NCBI GenBank assembly: GCA_046328715.1
Contig: JAXLWB010000036.1
Coordinates: 41,349 to 105,348, forward strand
DNA: 64,000 bases
Source of the DNA: JAXLWB01 sp046328715
GTDB taxonomy: Bacteria; Chloroflexota; Anaerolineae; Caldilineales; Caldilineaceae
Reading direction: 5' to 3'
Below are positions 48,612-58,119 of this stretch, one piece after another. Under the pieces are notes generated by a model, which saw only the letters and a list, made by a program, of their open reading frames with translations, made no database searches and was not told where the DNA came from. Position 1 is the stretch's first letter. The number at the start of each line of letters is the position of its first letter. A program made the translations under genes and the position numbers.

Positions 48612-49633
48612 AAGGCCGGCAAATTCCGTTGGTTGGTGAAGACCCAACTGGTTTCCAACCATTCAGGGGTAAAATCTGCCCCCTCCTTAACGGCTTGACG
48701 CAATTGAGACAATGTCGTCTCGGATTCACCTGCCAGTGCCCAGGCTGCTGCAGCGTCCAGTCGATACTTGGGATCTACCCTATCGGCTGCCCAGGTAAAG
48801 TGTTTGGCCCAGTGGGTGGCCGCTGCCTGTGAAAGATCGCCCAGATTTTGAGCTGGGAAGAACGAACTGTAGGCGGCATACTCCGCATAGATCTCAAAAC
48901 CAACCTTCTGCGCCGTACCCCGTGAGCCATAGTTGGTGCGATGACAGTGCCAACCGATGGTCGTGATGCCGCGCTCCAAACAAGCATCGACCATGCCCGC
49001 TACCACTATTGCCGCTAATCCCCGCCGCCGATAGCCGGGATCAGTGCGGATACCGATCTCGCAGGTCGTGCCGCTGCGGCAATCCATGATGCACATGCTG
49101 GCAATTGTGTCGTCATGTACAATGCAAAAGCCCAAGCCATTGGCCAAGAAATCCTCGGTCGAAAACCAACCGCGAATCCAGCGTGTCACCCCATCGTGAT
49201 TCTTCAGGCTTGTGCGCTGCAAAAATTCTGTATCGACCTGGGCAAACTCGAAGCCAGTTTGCAGCAGTGCATGCCAATCCGACAATTTTTTACGCTGAAA
49301 GCGCAGATTGAGCCGTTCCTGGCGCGCCGCCACCCGATTGACCCAAATCTGTTCACGCACTGTTTCCCAGACTGGTGGATGAAAGACGAGATAGGAGTCG
49401 TGCTCGATTGTCTCCTTGAGTCCTGCATAGCTAGCGCTCTGTTCTGCATCCCCTGCCAGGTAGTGGCCTTCGGGCGAAATGGCAAAGCCAACCCGTGGCT
49501 GCTCTAGATCATCCAGCCAGACTGCACCCGGAGCGTTGCCCGCCAATGTCGCTGCTAAGCTGAGGTGAATCTCGGTGAGGGGAAGAAAGATGGGGAGTGC
49601 CAGGGGATATTGGGTTAACTCTAGTTTATGCAT
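48563..49633 (-). CDS. GNAT-family N-acetyltransferase with long N-terminal domain
   Basis: A 356-residue protein. The GNAT domain lies at about residues 160-265: NGLGFCIVHDDTIASMCIMDCRSGTTCEIGIRTDPGYRRRGLAAIVVAGMVD has the acetyl-CoA loop (YRRRGLA), and GWHCHRTNYGSRGTAQKVGFEIYAEY the C-terminal signature. The N-terminal ~150 residues resemble GNAT_acetyltran-type proteins with a degenerate first domain. The last ~80 residues are helical. AAGGA precedes ATG 49633. Its 3' end overlaps the DinB-like gene. The substrate is unknown. Confidence 0.85.
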   Translation of the reverse strand: MHKLELTQYPLALPIFLPLTEIHLSLAATLAGNAPGAVWLDDLEQPRVGFAISPEGHYLAGDAEQSASYAGLKETIEHDSYLVFHPPVWETVREQIWVNRVAARQERLNLRFQRKKLSDWHALLQTGFEFAQVDTEFLQRTSLKNHDGVTRWIRGWFSTEDFLANGLGFCIVHDDTIASMCIMDCRSGTTCEIGIRTDPGYRRRGLAAIVVAGMVDACLERGITTIGWHCHRTNYGSRGTAQKVGFEIYAEYAAYSSFFPAQNLGDLSQAAATHWAKHFTWAADRVDPKYRLDAAAAWALAGESETTLSQLRQAVKEGADFTPEWLETSWVFTNQRNLPAFQALIAEVRGDSTDSI

Positions 49634-49673
49634 CGTAATCCTTCTGGATAAGATGTGAATCGCCCTTACTTAC

Positions 49674-49752
49674 GTACGGGTTTCTGACTGTACTTCAGAG
49701 CCGTTAGCGTTAGCGTACGGACTACTCCTTACTTACGTGCGAGGTTCTGATA
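49674..49752. repeat. Repeat R1 (third location)
   Basis: CAGAGCCGTTAGCGTTAGCG with flanking CTTACTTACGTGCG and GGTTCTGA phrases matches units at 1570-1845. It lies upstream of the minus-strand GNAT gene. The remaining DNA to 49932 shows no gene. Confidence 0.7.
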
Positions 49753-49932
49753 TTTTACGGCACTCAATCTCATTGTAATTGATTTCAAATGGGTTTCAGA
49801 AATCTTCTGTAACTGGAGCAAGAAGCTGAAAATGAACAAGAACTGACCATTGAATGAGCTGTTCAGTGAATAGCAGGTACGCATAAGCTAGCGCTATCAA
49901 CGTACAATTTATCATTCAAAAGGAGTCATCAC

Positions 49933-50349
49933 ATGAGCAACCATCTTGCAACCGCAGGCGCAATCTACGAAGCATTTGGCAAGGGCGACGTCCCGACCAT
50001 CCTCAGCCACATGGCGGACGACGTACAGTGGGAACAGTGGGCGGACAATACAGCGCAAAAGGCGGGCGTTCCCTGGTTGGCCGCACGCAGTGGAAAAGAG
50101 GGTGTGCTTTCCTTTTTCCAATACTTGGGCAGCCAAATGCAGGTGACCGACTTCCAAGTGCTCTCGATGATGGCGGGCGGCAATCAGGTCGCCGTCGAAT
50201 TCGTGATCGAAGCCAACATCCCCAGCACCGGTGGCCACTACCGTGATGAAGAGATGCATCTATGGACCTTCAATGACGCCGGCCAGGTCACTCGCCTTCG
50301 TCACTATACGGATACAGCCAAGCACATCGCAGCAGCGAGGAAAGCCTGA
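49933..50349 (+). CDS. SnoaL-like / ketosteroid-isomerase-type protein
   Basis: A 138-residue NTF2-fold protein: IYEAFGKGDVPTILSHMADDVQWEQW at the N-terminus, GKEGVLSFFQYLGSQMQVTDFQVLSMMAGGNQVAVEFVIEAN in the middle, and DEEMHLWTFNDAGQVTRLRHYTDTAKHIAA at the end, the typical SnoaL closing strand. Members bind small hydrophobic molecules; some isomerise or hydrolyse them. AAAAGGAG precedes the ATG. It is a single gene ending before a very strong hairpin. Confidence 0.87.
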   Translation: MSNHLATAGAIYEAFGKGDVPTILSHMADDVQWEQWADNTAQKAGVPWLAARSGKEGVLSFFQYLGSQMQVTDFQVLSMMAGGNQVAVEFVIEANIPSTGGHYRDEEMHLWTFNDAGQVTRLRHYTDTAKHIAAARKA

Positions 50350-50379
50350 CAAGATGACGCCGACCTACCAAAATTTTTG

Positions 50380-50428
50380 CTGAATCGCTAGGAAGACCGC
50401 ACACCGTGCGGTCTTCCTAGCGATTCAG
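50380..50428. terminator. Perfect 23-bp bidirectional hairpin
   Basis: Positions 50380-50402 and 50406-50428 are exact reverse complements around a 3-nt loop (ACC). It sits between the convergent SnoaL-like and ABC transporter genes. A run of T (AAAATTTTTG) lies just upstream on the left, which on the minus strand gives a U-rich tail. It is probably a two-way terminator. Confidence 0.75.
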
Positions 50429-50446
50429 TAGAAATACCCAGATGCT

Positions 50447-52237
50447 CTACCCCTTTTCTCCCGCCCAAATCTCCTGCATCTCCTCACAGCGCACTAGCAA
50501 AGCCTGTAACGTCCCCTGGTCAATCACCCGCCCTTCCTTCAGCACCAAAATCTGATCCGCCTGACGCAGTGCTGCCCGTCGATGCGAGACGACTAAACAG
50601 GTCGGTCGCTCAGCCTGTGCGAAGAGCTGTTGCCAAAGCTGTTGCTCGGTCTCCACATCCAGGGCGCTGGAGAGATCATCAAAGACGAGCAGTTCGGGCT
50701 GGCGTACAAACATGCGTGCTGCCGCCGACCGTTGAATCTGCCCACCCGAGAGCTTGACACCCTTCGGCCCAACCAGCGTCTCCAATCCCTTTTCGAGATC
50801 GGCCACATCCTTCTCTAGCACCGCCGCTCGAATGGCTGCCGCGAGGTTACTCTTCTCTTCGGGCAAGCCAAGCAGCAGATTTTCGCGCAGCGTGGTGCTG
50901 AAAAGGCGCGGCACCTGGGCGGTATAGGCACAACGGGGCGGCACGAAAAAATCGCCTGCATTGTCGATTGGCTTGCCATTCCACAGGATTGTGCCCGCCT
51001 GCCTGGGCAGTAATCCCAACAAGGTACGCGCCAACGTCGTCTTGCCCGAACCGATGCGCCCGGTGATCACGGTGAACGAGCCGCGGGATAGCTCCAGATT
51101 CAGTTCAAAGATGCCTCGTTCTGAACCAGGATGGCAGTAGCTCAACCCAGTGACCTGTAGACGTTCCAGATGATCATTCGCAGTTCGGGGTGGGGCATGG
51201 AGTGTTGGCAGTGTCCCATCTTGCCAGGTGGGTCCTGGTTCGATCAGTCGTGTGGAGGGTGCACCGTCTAGCAACCCTTCGAGGCGGCGCACGGAGACGC
51301 CGGTCTGTTTGTAGCGTGCCCAAAACGAGCCACAAAAGGCCACGACCTCAGCCAGCACCGCCATCTGATAGGCAAAGAGGCTAAAGTCGCCGACGGTAAA
51401 GGTCTGCTGTTGCATGATAAAGACGGCCACGAAAAGCAGAACACTGGTTCCAAGGTTGCCCGACTGAACATAAAGCGACTGGATCAGTTCGTTGAAGAAA
51501 CGGTCGAGCAATGCGGCCTGGCGTCGGCTTTCGTTGAGTTTGGCAAAGTGGTCGATGATGCGATCTTCGGCACGCGCTACCTGAATCGCCTGTACTGCGC
51601 CAAAACTCTCAGCAATAAAGCTTGTGACTCGACTGCTTGCCTTGCGTGTCGCCTCCCGATATTTCTCCAGTCGGGTGGAGGCGCGGTTGGAGATCACGAC
51701 CAACAGGATCAAGGGTGCCAGACTGATCGCAGTCATCAACGGGCTGACACGCCACATGGCAGTGAGGGCAATCGCCGCATACGAGCCATAGGCAACGATG
51801 TTATTGCACCAGAGCGCAAACCAGGGCATCTCGTTGACATCGTCGCGCAGCCGCCCAATCGCCGCACCGGGGGATTCGGGCAACGCCGCTGCACCGGGTA
51901 ATTCGAAGATGCGACGCAGCAGATTCTTGTGCAGAAAGGTCTGCGTGCGAAAGTTGTAGGGAACGTTGGTGCCCATCGTGCCCATGATGCCCGTCGCCTT
52001 GACCAGTTGCGCGCCGAGCAGAAAGGCTAGAATCGTCCAAAAGCTGCGTCCCGCCGGCGCGTTGCCCGAAAGCAGGTCGAAAAACTGTTTGGCGACCCAG
52101 CCAGGAATAAACCAACAGATACAAAACAAGGTGTAACCCACCGTGTTTCCCACAAAGCGCCACGGCTCCGCCCGGATCATGCCCAAGGTGAAGCGCCAGG
52201 TAGGCAGGGAAGGTTTGGTGGATGAATTGATCGTCAT
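50447..52237 (-). CDS. ABC transporter, permease/ATPase half (degenerate-site subunit)
   Basis: A 596-residue half-transporter: an N-terminal six-helix ABC exporter domain (about 1-320), then the nucleotide-binding domain. Walker A is VITGRIGSGKTTLARTLLG, the signature is KLSGGQIQRSAAARMF and Walker B is ELLVFDDLSSALD. The catalytic glutamate after Walker B is aspartate (DD), as in the degenerate site of heterodimeric exporters. ATG 52237 follows AAGGAA; the longer ORF start is not supported. It lies 100 bp downstream of the second half-transporter gene on the same strand. Substrate unknown (lipid, peptide or drug). Confidence 0.9.
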   Translation of the reverse strand: MTINSSTKPSLPTWRFTLGMIRAEPWRFVGNTVGYTLFCICWFIPGWVAKQFFDLLSGNAPAGRSFWTILAFLLGAQLVKATGIMGTMGTNVPYNFRTQTFLHKNLLRRIFELPGAAALPESPGAAIGRLRDDVNEMPWFALWCNNIVAYGSYAAIALTAMWRVSPLMTAISLAPLILLVVISNRASTRLEKYREATRKASSRVTSFIAESFGAVQAIQVARAEDRIIDHFAKLNESRRQAALLDRFFNELIQSLYVQSGNLGTSVLLFVAVFIMQQQTFTVGDFSLFAYQMAVLAEVVAFCGSFWARYKQTGVSVRRLEGLLDGAPSTRLIEPGPTWQDGTLPTLHAPPRTANDHLERLQVTGLSYCHPGSERGIFELNLELSRGSFTVITGRIGSGKTTLARTLLGLLPRQAGTILWNGKPIDNAGDFFVPPRCAYTAQVPRLFSTTLRENLLLGLPEEKSNLAAAIRAAVLEKDVADLEKGLETLVGPKGVKLSGGQIQRSAAARMFVRQPELLVFDDLSSALDVETEQQLWQQLFAQAERPTCLVVSHRRAALRQADQILVLKEGRVIDQGTLQALLVRCEEMQEIWAGEKG

Positions 52238-52255
52238 AGGGTTCCTTGAAAGATA

Positions 52256-52323
52256 CGAAATATGAAATACGAAATACGAGTTGTACATAGCAAGCCAACT
52301 CGTATCTCGTATTTCATATTTCG
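52256..52323. repeat. AT-rich inverted repeat between the ABC genes
   Basis: A 27-nt arm (52256-52282, built from CGAAATA/ATACGA units) is nearly complementary to 52297-52323. It lies in the 100-bp gap between two co-directional ABC transporter genes and could weaken read-through or stabilise one part of the mRNA. Confidence 0.6.
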
Positions 52324-52337
52324 TATTTCGTATTTTG

Positions 52338-54113
52338 TCATGCCAATACTTCAGTTAGTCCCGTCTGTAGTAGTGCATAGAAACGTGAGTTTGGATCGTT
52401 GGCCAGTTGTTGCCGTTCGCCTTGTTCTTGGATGTGCCCATCCTGGAGGATCAGCAGTTGATCGGCGCGCTGCACGGTTGTTAGGCGATGAGCGATGATG
52501 ATGGCTGTGCGATTTTCCAACAGTTTGCCCACCGCCCGTTCGATCAAACGCTCTGTGGCCGGGTCCAGCCGAGAAGAGGCCTCATCCAGAATCACCAGGT
52601 CGGGCGCTTGCAGAAAGACACGCGTAAAGGCCAGCAATTGCGCCTCGCCCGCCGACAGGCTGCTGCCTTCGCTCTGTAACTCGGTATCCAGCCCTTGGGG
52701 CAAACGGCCAAACCATTCACCCAATTCCAAGCGGTCGATCACGTCGAGGATGCGTTGGTCGGGAATGGTGGGGTCGAAGAAGGTCAGATTGTCGCGCACC
52801 GTGGCCTGAAAAAGCTGGACATCCTGTGTCACCATGCCAATGCGACTGCGCAGGTGTGTCAACGGAACCCTGCGAATGTCGAGGGCTTGCCCATCATGGC
52901 CTAGGTAAATTGCACCTGCGCGCGGATCGTAGAGTCGGTAAAGCAGACGCGTAATCGTGGTCTTGCCGCTGCCTGTGCGCCCCAACAGCCCCAACACCTT
53001 ACCCGCCGGAAGCTGAAAGGAGAAGTTGTGCAATACGGCATCACCATCGGCATAGCCAAAGGTGACACCGTCAAAGGAGAGTGCCAGCGCACCTGCCGGT
53101 AGTGGCGCTTTGCCTTCGTCCTGGATCTTGTTATCCACTTCCGACAGCGCAAAGACTCGATTCATCCCCGCCACGGCCTTTTGCACATTTTGGAATTGAC
53201 TGGTCAACTCATCCAGCGGTCGCAGCAGCCGGTCGGTGTACCAGATGATCAGATAGACCGTGCCCAGTGTGACAGCCGCGCTGGTAAAGAGCCAATAGGC
53301 AAAGGAGAAGGCGATCAACTGGCCGATCAGGTAGAGAAATTCCCACATGCCCCACAGCAGCATGTCCATCCGTCCGCTCTTGACTTCGCTGGTCAGTCGG
53401 TTGCGGCTCAGCTTGTAGAGCGTACGTAGGGTGTAGGCCACGGCACCGCTCGAACGCAGATCTTCAGTGCCAGAAAGATATTCTTCGAAGAAGCCAAAGA
53501 GATCGGCGGAAGCCTGGCGCGTGGCTTCCCACAGTGGCGTAACCCGTCGCCGGGTATAGACTAGGCAGCAGACGCAGATGACAGCATAGATCGCCAGGGC
53601 TGCGCTCACATGCCAATCGATCCAGAAGAGCACGCCCAGTACACCGATCAGCAGCAGCAGATTGCCGATGACACGCAGCACAAATTGGGCAAAGAAGATG
53701 GCGATCTCGACCACGTCGCCATCCAACCGCTCGATCATTTCGCCCGGGGTGTGGCTGTTATGAAAGCCCATGTCGAGCCGCAGCGTATGGCGTGCTAGTT
53801 CGTTGCGCAGTTGATTGGTCGCCCGCCAGCCGACATCTTCGCCGACATAGGTGGCTGCCACTGTGACACCTTGCAGCAACAGTGTCGCCACAAAGAAAGT
53901 GAACGCTGCCAACAGCAGACTGCCCGTTGAGGCTTGTGCCGCCCCCGTGCCAGTTGCCAAGGCCGTGTCGATAAAGTAACGGATGATCTGCGGGTTGAGC
54001 AGTTGAAACCCAATCGAGGCAAAGATCAGCAGGGCCAACAGTAGCACCTTGCCGCGCAGTGGGCGCACATATTGCAGGAGAAAACGCCAATAGCGTTGAT
54101 AGGAGTGAGTCAT
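52338..54113 (-). CDS. ABC transporter, permease/ATPase half (consensus-site subunit)
   Basis: A 591-residue half-transporter. The exporter membrane domain (about residues 1-320) starts RPLRGKVLLLALLIFASIGFQLLNPQIIRYFIDTAL. The ATPase domain has Walker A LGLLGRTGSGKTTITRLLYRLYDP, the signature SLSAGEAQLLAFTRVFL (LSAGE rather than LSGGQ) and Walker B DLVILDEASSRLDPATE with the catalytic Glu. Together with the downstream half, which lacks that Glu, it probably forms a heterodimeric exporter with one consensus site. It is the first gene of the pair. Confidence 0.9.
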   Translation of the reverse strand: MTHSYQRYWRFLLQYVRPLRGKVLLLALLIFASIGFQLLNPQIIRYFIDTALATGTGAAQASTGSLLLAAFTFFVATLLLQGVTVAATYVGEDVGWRATNQLRNELARHTLRLDMGFHNSHTPGEMIERLDGDVVEIAIFFAQFVLRVIGNLLLLIGVLGVLFWIDWHVSAALAIYAVICVCCLVYTRRRVTPLWEATRQASADLFGFFEEYLSGTEDLRSSGAVAYTLRTLYKLSRNRLTSEVKSGRMDMLLWGMWEFLYLIGQLIAFSFAYWLFTSAAVTLGTVYLIIWYTDRLLRPLDELTSQFQNVQKAVAGMNRVFALSEVDNKIQDEGKAPLPAGALALSFDGVTFGYADGDAVLHNFSFQLPAGKVLGLLGRTGSGKTTITRLLYRLYDPRAGAIYLGHDGQALDIRRVPLTHLRSRIGMVTQDVQLFQATVRDNLTFFDPTIPDQRILDVIDRLELGEWFGRLPQGLDTELQSEGSSLSAGEAQLLAFTRVFLQAPDLVILDEASSRLDPATERLIERAVGKLLENRTAIIIAHRLTTVQRADQLLILQDGHIQEQGERQQLANDPNSRFYALLQTGLTEVLA

Positions 54114-54221
54114 AGGATTCAGTTGCGAGTTGTGAATTGCGAATTGTGAAATCGCCGAATCTTCTCCGTACTTCGAGTACGACTTGATCGATTTCCAAAT
54201 TCGTTATTGGTTTATGGGAAA

Positions 54222-54259
54222 ACAAAAACGGCTACGAGCAAATGTTCGCCGTAGCCGTT
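54222..54259 (-). terminator. Rho-independent terminator on the minus strand
   Basis: On the minus strand, AACGGCTACG pairs with CGTAGCCGTT around a 13-nt loop, and TTTTTGTTTTCCC follows. This is a classic stem plus U-run. It would end transcripts coming from mutM before the ABC genes. Confidence 0.7.
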
Positions 54260-54468
54260 GAAGGAAACATGATCGTATTGCGATCAATTTAGCCTGACGG
54301 AGGGCGCACTCGTATAAGGGTGGGGTGTTGGATGAGTAAAACGAAGCGTTTTGTAAGTATCATCGTGCGCCTTTGTGAAGACGAAGAGAAGGATAACACA
54401 GCAAGGGGCAGAGGGCAAAGTAGCAAAGTAGCAAAGTATTACCTGCAACCTGCACCTTGCCCCCTGCC

Positions 54469-55314
54469 TCACATCCCCTTGATCAGCCCGCCTGGCTGAC
54501 AGGTGCGGCAGAAGTTGGTAATGCGCTGGTTGGCGGTCACTTCAGAGATCATGCCGCCGCAGCGTGGGCAGGGGTGGTTGGTCTTCATGTGGACGTTGAG
54601 GAAGTCACGTGGTTTGAGATGGATGCTTTCGCCCATTTCGCTACGCACCTGTTCGATGGCATTGCGCAGACAAGTGCGCATTCCCTCGTAAAGTTGAACA
54701 ATCTCCTCTTCGTTCAGCGATGTACGTTTGCGATAGGGGTGGAGTTTGGCCTCCCATAGTATTTCATCGGCATAGGCATTGCCAATCCCAGCGATAAACT
54801 CGCCTCGGATCAAAATTCCTTTGATCTCACCCTGAAACTTGCGCAGCCGTTGACGAAACTCATCCAGTGTCACGTCGAATGGTTCGGGGCCGAGATCGGC
54901 AAAGTCGGGAATGCCTGCCTCCGCCGGCGGCTTGTGCGTGAGATAAACCTGCCCCATCTGCTTCTGATCGACATAGCGCAACTCGATGCCACCCGCCAGC
55001 GACAAAGTGAGATGGGTCTTGGCCATCTTCTTTTCTTTGGCTGTCGCCAGTTGTAGCCGTCCGGTCAGCTTGGGGTTGATCACCATGTAGAGCGTTTCCG
55101 CCCCCACCGAACAGGTGAGCACTAGAAATTTGCCCCGTCGCGCAACTGTCTCAAAACGCGCATTCGCCAGCGTTCTCTCCGCACCTGCGCCGGTCAAGTC
55201 ACGAATCACAATTGCCGCACCGGGTTGGAAGAGTTGGACGTTAGTGATCGTCTCGCCAATCACGCGGCGGTCGAGGACGTCGCGCACCACTTCGAGTTCG
55301 GGTAGTTCGGGCAT
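54469..55314 (-). CDS. mutM: Formamidopyrimidine-DNA glycosylase
   Basis: A 281-residue base-excision repair enzyme (EC 3.2.2.23) that removes oxidised purines such as 8-oxoguanine and nicks the abasic site. It begins MPELPELEVVRDVLDRRVIG, so after loss of Met the catalytic proline and glutamate are at positions 2 and 3. The lysine of the LTGRL loop (NPKLTGRLQ) and GIGNAYADEILWEAKLHP are present. The C-terminal zinc finger is CPRCGG...CRTCQPGG. The length is usual for the family. It is divergent from the AAA-ATPase-like gene at 55379, with a 64-bp gap. The terminator at 54222 lies downstream. Confidence 0.96.
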   Translation of the reverse strand: MPELPELEVVRDVLDRRVIGETITNVQLFQPGAAIVIRDLTGAGAERTLANARFETVARRGKFLVLTCSVGAETLYMVINPKLTGRLQLATAKEKKMAKTHLTLSLAGGIELRYVDQKQMGQVYLTHKPPAEAGIPDFADLGPEPFDVTLDEFRQRLRKFQGEIKGILIRGEFIAGIGNAYADEILWEAKLHPYRKRTSLNEEEIVQLYEGMRTCLRNAIEQVRSEMGESIHLKPRDFLNVHMKTNHPCPRCGGMISEVTANQRITNFCRTCQPGGLIKGM

Positions 55315-55378
55315 AAAGTCTCACCGTGTCGATAAACCAAGATTTCGTTCTTTGCGGGGATAATTATACAATGGAAGT

Positions 55379-56932
55379 ATGCAAAGACTACCGATCGGTG
55401 AGCAGTTTTTTACCAATTTGCGTCAGAAAAACATGGTCTACGTCGATAAAACTCGACTGATCTACGAGATGATGAATGTCAGCAGCTTCATCTTCTTGTC
55501 ACGTCCGCGGCGCTTTGGGAAATCCTTGTTGACCACTACGATCAAGGAAATTTGTCAGGGAAATCGGGCACTTTTTCACGGTTTGTGGATCGAAGATCAG
55601 ATCGATTGGCAACCGTCACCCGTGCTACTGATCAATTTCAACGATGTCAGCTATCGCACGCAATCTTTGGCAGAGGGTTTAGCGCGTTACTTGGATGGCT
55701 TAGCCGGCGAACTCGGCTTTGTATTGAGGCAAGGAGACTACAAAGAGAAGTTTATTGAGATCCTCTACAAACTCTCGGCGCAGGGCAAGATCACATTACT
55801 GATCGACGAGTACGACAAGCCGATCACCGACCTGCTCGAAAACAACGAAAAGGTCAAAGAGAATGTCGAGACGCTCAAGGACTTCTATTCTGTGTTGAAA
55901 TCCTCGGTCTCTGAACACCTGCAATTCACCTTGATCACAGGGATTTCCAAGTATGGCAAGGTCTCGATCTTCTCTGATCTCAACAACTTGACTGACATTT
56001 CAATGGATCCGCGCTTTGCCACGTTGTTGGGTTACACACAAGCTGAATTGGAGAGCTATTTTAGCGAGTATATTGACCGTCTTGCGCAGACCTATCAGCT
56101 CAGCCGCTCGGAGATGGTGGCCCAAATTGCGACTTGGTACAATGGCTATTCGTGGGATGGGGTGAACCGTGTCTATGCGCCCTTTTCAACGCTCACGTTT
56201 CTTGATCAACAACGCTTTACGAATTACTGGTTTGCAACAGGAACTCCTAGCTTTCTGATTACGCTGCTACGGCGAAATCAACTCCCTGCCTATCAACTGG
56301 ATCAAGTTACTGTTGACTCAACGTTGGTCGAACGGACAGACGTCAGCAATATCAGCATCATTTCCCTGCTCTTCCAGACCGGCTATCTTACCGTCAAGAA
56401 GGTCCACCGTGATATTACAGGCGTTCTATATGATTTGGGATATCCTAACCATGAAGTCTCCCAGTCATTTCAACAGCATCTACTGGCAGATTACCTAGAA
56501 ATAAACCCTGATTTAAGCGGCTCTCTATTGCGCGACTTTAAGCAATATCTCTCCACTCAAAATCTGGATGGCTTTATGACGCGTTTTAAGGCGGTCTTCG
56601 CTGATATTCCAGAACGCCTTTTTCTCTCGCAGGAAGCCTACTACCACTCGCTCGTTTACCTGACCCTGCGATTGTTGGGATTTCAGCTCTACGCTGAGCG
56701 CATTACCAATGTAGGACGGATTGATGCCGTGTTAGAGTTGAGCGATCTGATCTATATTCTTGAATTCAAAATGAGCACAGCCCACGTTGCACTCGATCAG
56801 ATCCGCCAGAAGCAATATGCACAATCTTACCTCGGCGGCAGCAAGCGCGTCATCTTACTCGGCATTGCCTTTGACCGAGCGCAGCGTAACATCGGCGAAT
56901 GGGAGTATGAGGTGATTGAAGGGAAGGGGTAA
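55379..56932 (+). CDS. AAA-ATPase-like / PD-(D/E)XK nuclease-like protein
   Basis: A 517-residue protein of the AAA_ATPase-like plus DUF1703 (PDDEXK_9) plan, common in Bacteroidota and Chloroflexota. It starts LPIGEQFFTNLRQKNMVYVDKTRLIYEM. The P-loop is RPRRFGKSLL (about residues 41-50) and ITLLIDEYDKPITDLLEN is the Walker B region. The C-terminus has a PD-(D/E)XK core, GRIDAVLELSDLIYILEFKM, with Asp and E-x-K. The biological role is unclear; they are often multicopy and have been linked to mobile or defence contexts. The start ATG 55379 aligns with the usual N-terminus of the family. Confidence 0.9.
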   Translation: MQRLPIGEQFFTNLRQKNMVYVDKTRLIYEMMNVSSFIFLSRPRRFGKSLLTTTIKEICQGNRALFHGLWIEDQIDWQPSPVLLINFNDVSYRTQSLAEGLARYLDGLAGELGFVLRQGDYKEKFIEILYKLSAQGKITLLIDEYDKPITDLLENNEKVKENVETLKDFYSVLKSSVSEHLQFTLITGISKYGKVSIFSDLNNLTDISMDPRFATLLGYTQAELESYFSEYIDRLAQTYQLSRSEMVAQIATWYNGYSWDGVNRVYAPFSTLTFLDQQRFTNYWFATGTPSFLITLLRRNQLPAYQLDQVTVDSTLVERTDVSNISIISLLFQTGYLTVKKVHRDITGVLYDLGYPNHEVSQSFQQHLLADYLEINPDLSGSLLRDFKQYLSTQNLDGFMTRFKAVFADIPERLFLSQEAYYHSLVYLTLRLLGFQLYAERITNVGRIDAVLELSDLIYILEFKMSTAHVALDQIRQKQYAQSYLGGSKRVILLGIAFDRAQRNIGEWEYEVIEGKG

Positions 56933-56986
56933 GGTGGTAAATGGTAATTACGCAATTACCATTTACCAGTCAAACATGTTCAATGG

Positions 56987-57889
56987 TTAAGCCAAATCAG
57001 CCGGTTTCTGCTTCACCACCGCCTGCAAAGTCTCCCGCAGTGAAAACTTCGGGACAAATCCCAACATCGTGCGCAATCGCTTATTGCTGAAACGCCAGCG
57101 TTGGGCGTAGATCTCTTTGCGTGGCAATTCGCTTTCGCTGATCGCATCTAACGGTTTGTGAATAAGTTGACTGCTGCTGCCACTCAGATCGATTAGTGTC
57201 GCATAAAGCTCATGCCACGAGAAATGACCACTCAACACATTGAGCGCCACACCGGGCGGACGCAGCAAACATTCGGCAACCACCCACGCCAGATCGCGCA
57301 CATCGGTCCACACATCCTGATAGTCCGACCATTCCGCCTTGTCCGCACCTGGTAAAACAATCGATTCGCCGTTGCGTATCGCCGCCTTAACCAAACGAGC
57401 ATAGGCGGTTGGATGCGGTCCCCAGATGTAAGGCGCACGCAAAATGGCATAGTCACTGCGCCCAAGTGCCTGCGCCTTTTCCATCAGCAACCGCTCACAA
57501 ACAATCTTGCCATGAGCGTAGTCGCCATAACTTTCATCGAGCGGATGATCTTCCGTGATCGGCACAGTTTTGGCAAAGCCGTAGACATCCAAACTGCTGA
57601 TAAAGATGAAGGGACCCGCCTGCCAATGATCAAGCAATGTCTCCATCGCTGTGATATCGATTCGGCTATCTGTAAAGGTGCAGGCACTATGGACAATGCC
57701 TGTAACGCCCTCCATCGCCCGCTGCAAACTGACTAGGTCAGTCAGATCGCCCAGAACGATCTCTGTGTTCGGCGGTGCCTTGGCTTGCGAACCCTCCCGC
57801 ACCAGCACACGCACTGCATCGTTCCGTTGCTGAAGCTCCTGCACCACAAAGTGACCGGTCAACCCTGTTGCACCTGTGACAAGGATCAT
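56987..57889 (-). CDS. NAD-dependent epimerase/dehydratase family protein
   Basis: A 300-residue extended short-chain dehydrogenase. The Rossmann loop is MILVTGATGLTGHFVVQEL at the very N-terminus. The catalytic YxxxK is ESYGDYAHGKIVCERLL. SSLDVYG gives the serine strand. ATG 57889 follows GGGAGAG; the longer ORF start adds 23 residues without homology. Likely substrates are nucleotide sugars or related NAD(P)H-reducible compounds; the exact one is unknown. It is a single gene with inverted repeat R9 upstream. Confidence 0.9.
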   Translation of the reverse strand: MILVTGATGLTGHFVVQELQQRNDAVRVLVREGSQAKAPPNTEIVLGDLTDLVSLQRAMEGVTGIVHSACTFTDSRIDITAMETLLDHWQAGPFIFISSLDVYGFAKTVPITEDHPLDESYGDYAHGKIVCERLLMEKAQALGRSDYAILRAPYIWGPHPTAYARLVKAAIRNGESIVLPGADKAEWSDYQDVWTDVRDLAWVVAECLLRPPGVALNVLSGHFSWHELYATLIDLSGSSSQLIHKPLDAISESELPRKEIYAQRWRFSNKRLRTMLGFVPKFSLRETLQAVVKQKPADLA

Positions 57890-57950
57890 GTTTGTGCTCT
57901 CCCGTTCGTCAGTAGGACAGTAGGTCACCTGAACTCGGAGTTTTTTAAAA

Positions 57951-58057
57951 TTGTACACGGATAACCGCAGATTTTCACGGATTTAGGTCGAAAATAGCTG
58001 CTAAACATTCAATTCCTGCTCTTTTGATCCGTAAAAATCCCAAAAATCCGTGTACAA
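57951..58057. repeat. Inverted repeat R9 (copy 2)
   Basis: TTGTACACGGAT (57951-57962) pairs with ATCCGTGTACAA (58046-58057). Internal phrases TTTTCACGGATT and AAAAATCC also pair. The R7 repeats CCACTGTCCCACTG follow at 58081-58138, overlapping the end of the muramidase gene. Confidence 0.6.
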
Positions 58058-58119
58058 ATATGAATTCCGAATTGACGTTAGGTCAGTCCACTGTCCCACT
58101 GTCCCACTGATTCACTGTC

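Noticed and set aside
49774..49855. TGTAA pairs and TTGAAT upstream of the SnoaL-like gene, considered as another phased operator
   Set aside because: The pentamers are 34 bp apart, which is not a multiple of 12, there is no TTCTGTTG at the right place, and the distance to TTGAAT is wrong.
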